This document shows, piece after piece, positions 42,506 to 46,430 of a DNA stretch of 46,430 bases. The stretch is from an uncultured Verrucomicrobiota bacterium (GTDB lineage Bacteria; Verrucomicrobiota; Verrucomicrobiia; Limisphaerales; AAA164-E04). Numbering within the stretch: the first letter of the stretch is position 1; each line of letters begins with the position of its first letter. The position numbers were made by a program, and so were the translations under genes. The stretch spans positions 1-46,430 of the forward strand of contig CAJXVR010000017.1 in the NCBI GenBank assembly GCA_913061285.1, read 5' to 3'. The notes under the pieces are model-generated. The model was not told the origin of the DNA. It did no database searches and worked only from the letters and a program-made list of their open reading frames with translations.

Positions 42506-42968
42506 GCGAAAAAAGACCGAAAACAGCAATCCGCTGTATACGAGGACTGGATTTTAGAAAGTTCTTGTCACAATTGGGCAGGACAATCAGTGATAGCCTA
42601 TAAACCAACCACTAGCGAACAAATCGATAGACTGCTCTCTCTCTCACGATGCATCCAAGAGGAAAACTGATGCCCCACATTGAAACCCACCAAGTATGGA
42701 TGGGTTTGCCGTAGAATCGTTTGCATCAGTCCTTCAGCATAGCGCCCGTTCCCGGTGATTCTGACAGGCCGCGACGATGGCGCTCTACTGGGTGCTGAAT
42801 GGCCGTTTCATCTCTGGCCCGTGTCTCGTGAACGATTTCTATGTCACGTCGTTTCACTCAAGAGGCTCAGAGGAAAGTCGTTTGATATGAAATCGCAAAA
42901 AGAACGATTATCGCAACTCCTCGAACAAAATCTGTGACGAAATTGAGAAGCCGGACAGATAATAAGAA
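42506..42968. other. 463-bp gene-poor region before the sigma-factor gene, with a hairpin at 42683-42707
   Basis: The frame of the pseudogene C-terminal half stays open after its stop, from 42506 to TGA 42668-42670, giving a 54-codon stretch (AVYEDWILESSCHNWAGQSV, TTSEQIDRLLSLSRCIQEEN) that looks protein-like but has no good start. AAACCCA (42683-42689) and TGGGTTT (42701-42707), with an inner CC/GG, form a hairpin. TTGATA (42882-42887) and GATTAT (42906-42911), 18 bases apart, are a possible promoter for the sigma-factor gene. A 60-codon frame at 42755-42937 was not accepted as a gene. Confidence 0.4.
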
Positions 42969-45404
42969 ATGAACTCTGACCAACAACTGCTGGCCGAATA
43001 CCTAGACAACGAGTCACAGTCTGCGTTCGCCTCGCTCGTGGAACGCTACCTCGGACTCGTCTGGGCCACCGCAACCCGCGTCAATCAGTCCACCGTCGCC
43101 TCCGATGATATTGCCCAACAGACCTTTTTGCTACTCGCCCAAAAAGCGCATCGACTCCGGCACCACGCTCATTTGGGGCTGTGGCTGCATCGCACAAGCT
43201 ACCTACTCGCATTAAATGAACGGCGACGCCAACAACGCAGCCAACGCCGACAACAAGACCAAGCGGAACTCATGACGACCTGGAACGATTCGGACGGCGC
43301 TAGCGAGTGGAGCGAAATTGTCCCCCATTTGGATAAAATGCTTCAGCGACTTCGAGACCACGAGCGGCAACTCATACTCATGCGCTATTTCGAAAACCTT
43401 AACTGGTCCGAGATCGCGACTCTACTGTGCATGTCTGAAGGGGCAGCTAAGATGGCTCTGCGGCGAGCACTGGACCGGCTGCGAGGTCACTTGAATCGTA
43501 GCGGAATCGCCACATCGATGGTCGTCCTCAGCGCCTGTCTGGAAAGTCTTGCAGCCACATGCCCCGAACCCACCCATTTAAGTAATCTATCAAATCGAAT
43601 TGTCGAGCAGCTTGATACCCGAATTGCTGGACGATACACCTCTGTCATAGCCCGCCCGATTCCGCTCGCCATTATGGGCGTGATCGTTGCGACCGTCGGC
43701 CTCCTAGTTTGGAAAACAAACCGAAACGAAGCAAAGCTTGAGGCAAGTGCAACGATCGCCAATCCGCCTCGCCCTGAAACAACGGCGTCTCGTAGCATCG
43801 CCGATCGTCTATGGCATTCATTTTCGACAGAGCGCCTTAGGCATCTTGAAGATCTTCTTCGAGCGGCACTTCATGATCGCAAACTGCCCTTGGATCAAGC
43901 CCTTGAGGAAGTGAAAAGGGTTCTCGATCAATTCGCCCCTTCTTCGGAACATGCGGTCCCCATCCTGATCGATGCGCTTCAACAGTCCCTCGAACCTGGC
44001 ACATTCTCGCAGAAAGTAGAAGATTACTACTTTTTTGGTAAGGAGCATTTTCTGGCCTTGCACGCCATACAATATCTTGGCCCGCGCGCCAAAAACGCAC
44101 TTCCCTTCCTACTCAAGCAACTCAAAGGGACTGCCATACCGAGTCATTCAAAGTATCCGGCGACCATTCGGGCGACGCAACCTCCTCCTAGCATTGTACC
44201 TCAGCTGTTGGAAGCCCTCTCTAGTCGCTTCTTCATAGTAAACGCTATGGGGCAGGAACTCGCGGAGCTTGTTGGTGAATTGGCATTGAAAGATCCTATC
44301 CAACACGATCTGGCACAAAGACAGCTTCAGTCCCTCTTGAACGAAGCTCATCCAACGCTTCGAACGACGGCGGCTTACGCACTTAGCTTCTTGGTGGAGC
44401 AGGCCTCAGACCTCCATCTTGAGATCCTGACAGACGCCGTGTCCGACAACTGGACAACGACACTTGGCCTTCTGCCGCAGATCGAGGATAGTCAGAGCTT
44501 TGTTCATGCAGTGATGCGTACCACAGCAGCATCGGGCGACGTGGAGGGACGGCGCACTCTAGGAATCCTCGGACTGGGCAATCTGGGCTCACAGGCCGCA
44601 ACACTCGTCGAGCCCCTAAAACAAATCGCCCTTCTACATACCAGTCGCAATACTCGCCAGAATGCAATCGACGCAATCAGTAGAATCAATCCAGAGCTCG
44701 CAGAAAGTGACCCAGTCCTGCGGAACGAACGAACCAAACAGCGTAGCCTTGCAGAACTTCAAGATCATCTATTGGATGAAACGATGGAAGACCATCATCT
44801 CCTACCGGCGCTTAAGATTTCGGAGACCCGTGTGGCCGCCCTGAATCACTCTCGATTCACCGTCGACTTTTCAAGCCGATTTGCAGCGGAGCTTCTCAAA
44901 ACCCTCGAGACCGGCAAGGGGGACGGCCTCACACCATTGGCGAGGCATATTGCCCAGCGCGATCCAAGGGACTTGGTATCGGTGCTGAAGACGAGAAACA
45001 CACAAGCCATACGAGCCACCGCGCAAGCCTTGGGCGAACGCGGCCCCGAAGCGGCCTGGGCACTTCCCCACCTCGTCGCCGTCCGATCTTGGCTCCCCTA
45101 CAAGTCTCCAGATCTCGAGCAGGCAATCAAACGGATCAGTCAGGCACAAACAGAGCCAGTTAATGTTTACAACATTCTACCGGACGCGGTCGCGATTTAT
45201 CTCAAAGCCCAAGCCGCCCAAGACATTGAGCAACAACGATCGGTTTGGGATCTGTTGTTCCAGTATGGTCCCAACCTTAGCTGGCTTCCCCGGCCAGGGA
45301 TCGAAAAGCTCGCCCATGAAATGGCCAACATCAAGCCCGACTACGCGAAAATGATTCGTGCTGCCCTTGCCAGAGAGTTGTCGATGAACGGTAGTTCGGA
45401 TTAA
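42969..45404 (+). CDS. ECF sigma factor fused to a membrane segment and HEAT-repeat domain
   Basis: An 811-residue fusion. Residues 1-175 are an ECF-type sigma-70 factor: region 2 LLAEYLDNESQSAFASLVER and SDDIAQQTFLLLAQKAHRL (binding RNA polymerase and the -10 box), and region 4 LILMRYFENLNWSEIATLLC followed by MSEGAAKMALRRALDRLR, a normal helix-turn-helix. A short hydrophobic patch at 184-195 is followed by a single transmembrane segment PIPLAIMGVIVATVGLLVWK (230-249) with KTNRNEAK after it. The remaining 560 residues are alpha-helical HEAT-like repeats (ILGLGNLGSQAATLVEPLKQ, TQAIRATAQALGERGPEAAW), which by topology lie outside the inner membrane. So the sigma part is tethered on the cytoplasmic face and the HEAT part may sense the envelope. 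Such fusions occur in Verrucomicrobia; none is well studied. No separate anti-sigma gene is adjacent. Confidence 0.9.
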   Translation: MNSDQQLLAEYLDNESQSAFASLVERYLGLVWATATRVNQSTVASDDIAQQTFLLLAQKAHRLRHHAHLGLWLHRTSYLLALNERRRQQRSQRRQQDQAELMTTWNDSDGASEWSEIVPHLDKMLQRLRDHERQLILMRYFENLNWSEIATLLCMSEGAAKMALRRALDRLRGHLNRSGIATSMVVLSACLESLAATCPEPTHLSNLSNRIVEQLDTRIAGRYTSVIARPIPLAIMGVIVATVGLLVWKTNRNEAKLEASATIANPPRPETTASRSIADRLWHSFSTERLRHLEDLLRAALHDRKLPLDQALEEVKRVLDQFAPSSEHAVPILIDALQQSLEPGTFSQKVEDYYFFGKEHFLALHAIQYLGPRAKNALPFLLKQLKGTAIPSHSKYPATIRATQPPPSIVPQLLEALSSRFFIVNAMGQELAELVGELALKDPIQHDLAQRQLQSLLNEAHPTLRTTAAYALSFLVEQASDLHLEILTDAVSDNWTTTLGLLPQIEDSQSFVHAVMRTTAASGDVEGRRTLGILGLGNLGSQAATLVEPLKQIALLHTSRNTRQNAIDAISRINPELAESDPVLRNERTKQRSLAELQDHLLDETMEDHHLLPALKISETRVAALNHSRFTVDFSSRFAAELLKTLETGKGDGLTPLARHIAQRDPRDLVSVLKTRNTQAIRATAQALGERGPEAAWALPHLVAVRSWLPYKSPDLEQAIKRISQAQTEPVNVYNILPDAVAIYLKAQAAQDIEQQRSVWDLLFQYGPNLSWLPRPGIEKLAHEMANIKPDYAKMIRAALARELSMNGSSD

Positions 45405-45440
45405 GGCTCGCTCGTGAGGAAACTAATTCGTGTCTGATGA

Positions 45441-45479
45441 AAGGGTTCGGAACAGCGAACTGATCCGCGATCAACCCTT
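45441..45479 (+). terminator. Possible terminator hairpin after the sigma-HEAT gene
   Basis: AAGGGTT (45441-45447) and AACCCTT (45473-45479) pair, with the inner pair CGGA/TCCG, 36 bases after the stop codon. The arms are seven and four base pairs with an asymmetric bulge, and no U run follows, so it is a weak candidate. Confidence 0.3.
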
Positions 45480-46002
45480 CTCTAACGATTTGCGGGATCC
45501 GAAGTTCCACTGCCGAGCTCTCAGAGGGGGGTAAGATATGAGCTCCGAACCGATGAAAAACAGCCAGCGGACCGTAAAAGCCACCCACCCGATTCCAGCC
45601 CATTCTGCCTCATCCCTTTTAAAGTGTTGCATCCTCTCCTCAACATCAATGACGGCGACATTGCCGTCAAAAAAAGGAAGTAGCGATTTGATGGGGTTGC
45701 CTACATTGAGGAATCTGATGATATGCAAGAAACCACCTCAGCAGATCATGTCGACTGAGAGTAAGATTCAAGATAGGGGTTTAGTGTGCATCTCACTTCA
45801 AAAAGTGAGCCTGCGATCGATGCGGAAATTGATTACAAGGAAAGGGACCGTGACGGAAGTTTGGGGTCTTCAACTGAAACTCATGACGAGTCGAAAGTTG
45901 TGGGGCCTGGCGTCTTTCTTGGTTTGTGGTCTTCATTCAAGGCGAGCCAAGCAAAATACGTATCAGCAGTGACCGTTACCATAACCCCATAAATTGTCGT
46001 TT

Positions 46003-46033
46003 GACCACAGCATATATAGTGTATGCTGTGGTC
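46003..46033. promoter_or_regulatory. Perfect 12-bp inverted repeat upstream of the small membrane protein gene
   Basis: GACCACAGCATA (46003-46014) and TATGCTGTGGTC (46022-46033) are perfect inverted copies around TATAGTG. The spacer contains TATAGT (46015-46020), a 5/6 match to a -10 box, with TTGTCG 15 bases upstream. It ends 9 bases before the GTG at 46043. It could be an operator over the -10 box or an RNA hairpin that hides the ribosome-binding region. Confidence 0.55.
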
Positions 46034-46042
46034 CTGCATATC

Positions 46043-46360
46043 GTGAAAAAGACAAAGTACGCCATAATCATGGTTTTTTTAGGCCTCCTAGTCGCATTGA
46101 TTCTGCTAGATAGGGAGAACGGGTACAAGGAGAAAAGCCTGGTCGTTGAAATTCCAGCAGAAGGAGCACTCAAAGACCCATCAGAGGACAAGCAGGGACT
46201 TGCCTACACGAACCTTGTAAAATTGAGGCAAATTGGGCCGAGATCTCCGGAGAATTACGTTAGTATGGCAAGAACGATTGATGATCCGCAGTATCTGAAG
46301 AGAGTCCAGAAGAGTAATGCGATTAAGCAGTATCTAGATGCTCCAAGAGTATGCGCGTAG
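46043..46360 (+). CDS. Hypothetical small membrane-anchored protein
   Basis: A 105-residue protein read from GTG 46043, with one N-terminal membrane segment (KKTKYAIIMVFLGLLVALIL) followed by DRENGYKEKS and a soluble, charged domain of about 75 residues ending QYLDAPRVCA. No domain is recognised. A basic N-terminus puts the tail outside the cytoplasm. A second ATG at 46070 is possible but would cut into the membrane segment; the frame also runs open upstream to 45926, but that part crosses the dyad and has no signal character. The perfect dyad just upstream suggests tight control. It is on the same strand as the sigma-HEAT gene but more than 600 bases away. Confidence 0.55.
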   Translation: MKKTKYAIIMVFLGLLVALILLDRENGYKEKSLVVEIPAEGALKDPSEDKQGLAYTNLVKLRQIGPRSPENYVSMARTIDDPQYLKRVQKSNAIKQYLDAPRVCA

Positions 46361-46430
46361 CTAACCCATCTTCCCAGGAGAGGCTTGGAGCCGTTAGGTA
46401 TGCGGGTTGTAGATCAATCGGCAGCTTGTC

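Larger units (their letters stand above)
45405..46042. other. 638-bp region with no firm gene; possible small frame at 45786-45992
   Basis: A GTG-started 68-codon frame at 45786-45992 is hydrophilic and protein-like (EPAIDAEIDYKERDRDGSLG), and the same frame farther up reads VAYIEESDDMQETTSADHVD before three stops, which could mean a decayed gene. A longer frame, 45538-45972, has an unnatural composition. GACGGC/GCCGTC (45651-45656/45663-45668) forms a perfect six-base stem followed by AAAAAAAGG. I do not assign a gene here. Confidence 0.35.

Noticed and set aside
42755-42937. 60-codon plus-strand frame ending in MKSQKERLSQLLEQ
   Set aside because: Starts without an RBS and covers the probable promoter of the sigma-HEAT gene; the 16-codon sub-frame looked like a leader peptide but shows no control feature.
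45651-45675. GACGGC/GCCGTC hairpin with A run as terminator
   Set aside because: On the plus strand the stem is followed by A, and on the minus strand the T run comes before the stem, so neither direction gives a rho-independent terminator.
45538-45972. 144-codon plus-strand frame
   Set aside because: Odd composition with many Lys, Arg, Leu, Ser and Met and no domain character; an alternative frame looks more protein-like in the second half.
1-46430. CRISPR array, tRNA, rRNA, IS element or prophage
   Set aside because: No regularly spaced direct repeats, no tRNA-like cloverleaf, no transposase or phage structural protein was recognised.

Overview
The window reads as a chromosomal segment of a bacterium of the Planctomycetes-Verrucomicrobia-Chlamydiae group, most likely Verrucomicrobiota. 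The evidence is the mix of families: DUF1501 and DUF1549/DUF1553 (planctomycete-type cytochrome) proteins in one operon, a PVC-type membrane-bound dehydrogenase domain with HEAT repeats, a sulfatase, H-X9-DG style pseudopilin, an ECF sigma factor fused to a membrane segment and HEAT repeats, FloA/NfeD and an HpnH-type hopanoid enzyme. The order inside the phylum cannot be fixed from sequence reading alone. No rRNA, tRNA, insertion sequence, prophage or CRISPR array was seen.

Layout. 1-8.2 kb: the 3' end of a PVC-type dehydrogenase/HEAT protein, a strong hairpin, a 59-residue CPXCG zinc-ribbon protein coupled to an HrpB-type helicase, then a minus-strand ROK sugar kinase with a DUF362 protein, then a large TPR lipoprotein. 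8.4-17.8 kb is the core housekeeping part: dnaG, an nfeD-floA-hypothetical membrane-domain cluster, and on the minus strand a SNF2 helicase followed by rplU-rpmA-obg. 18.2-24.7 kb: a small lipoprotein with hpnH, an S9 peptidase, a YfcC/DcuC-type carrier, a hotdog thioesterase and an ACT-domain protein. 24.8-32.3 kb: a sulfatase, a creatininase-family amidohydrolase and a divergent Nramp-like transporter in a row, then a RidA-family protein, a four-part secreted sugar-dehydrogenase-like/cytochrome/CBM protein and a pseudopilin. 32.4-36.6 kb: the DUF1549/1553-DUF1501 operon. 37-42 kb: a ketopantoate-reductase-like protein, DUF2891, a small Cys-containing secreted protein, and a three-gene minus-strand operon (Dabb, SGNH hydrolase, LolA-like). 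42-46.4 kb is a loose, gene-poor end: a decayed nucleotidyltransferase, the sigma-HEAT fusion, and a small membrane protein behind a perfect 12-bp dyad.

How it fits together. Much of the accessory content points to periplasmic or cell-surface polysaccharide and metabolite processing (sulfatase, CBM6, dehydrogenase-like propeller, cytochrome domains, SGNH hydrolase, ROK kinase) in a heterotroph. The most unusual items are the membrane-tethered sigma factor with its HEAT array and nearby dyad-controlled small protein, an intrinsic terminator pressed against the obg start codon, the creatininase/Nramp-like pair lacking the usual metal-binding motifs, and the lipoprotein-hpnH pair. Functions are inferred from motifs and family memory; no database search was run.
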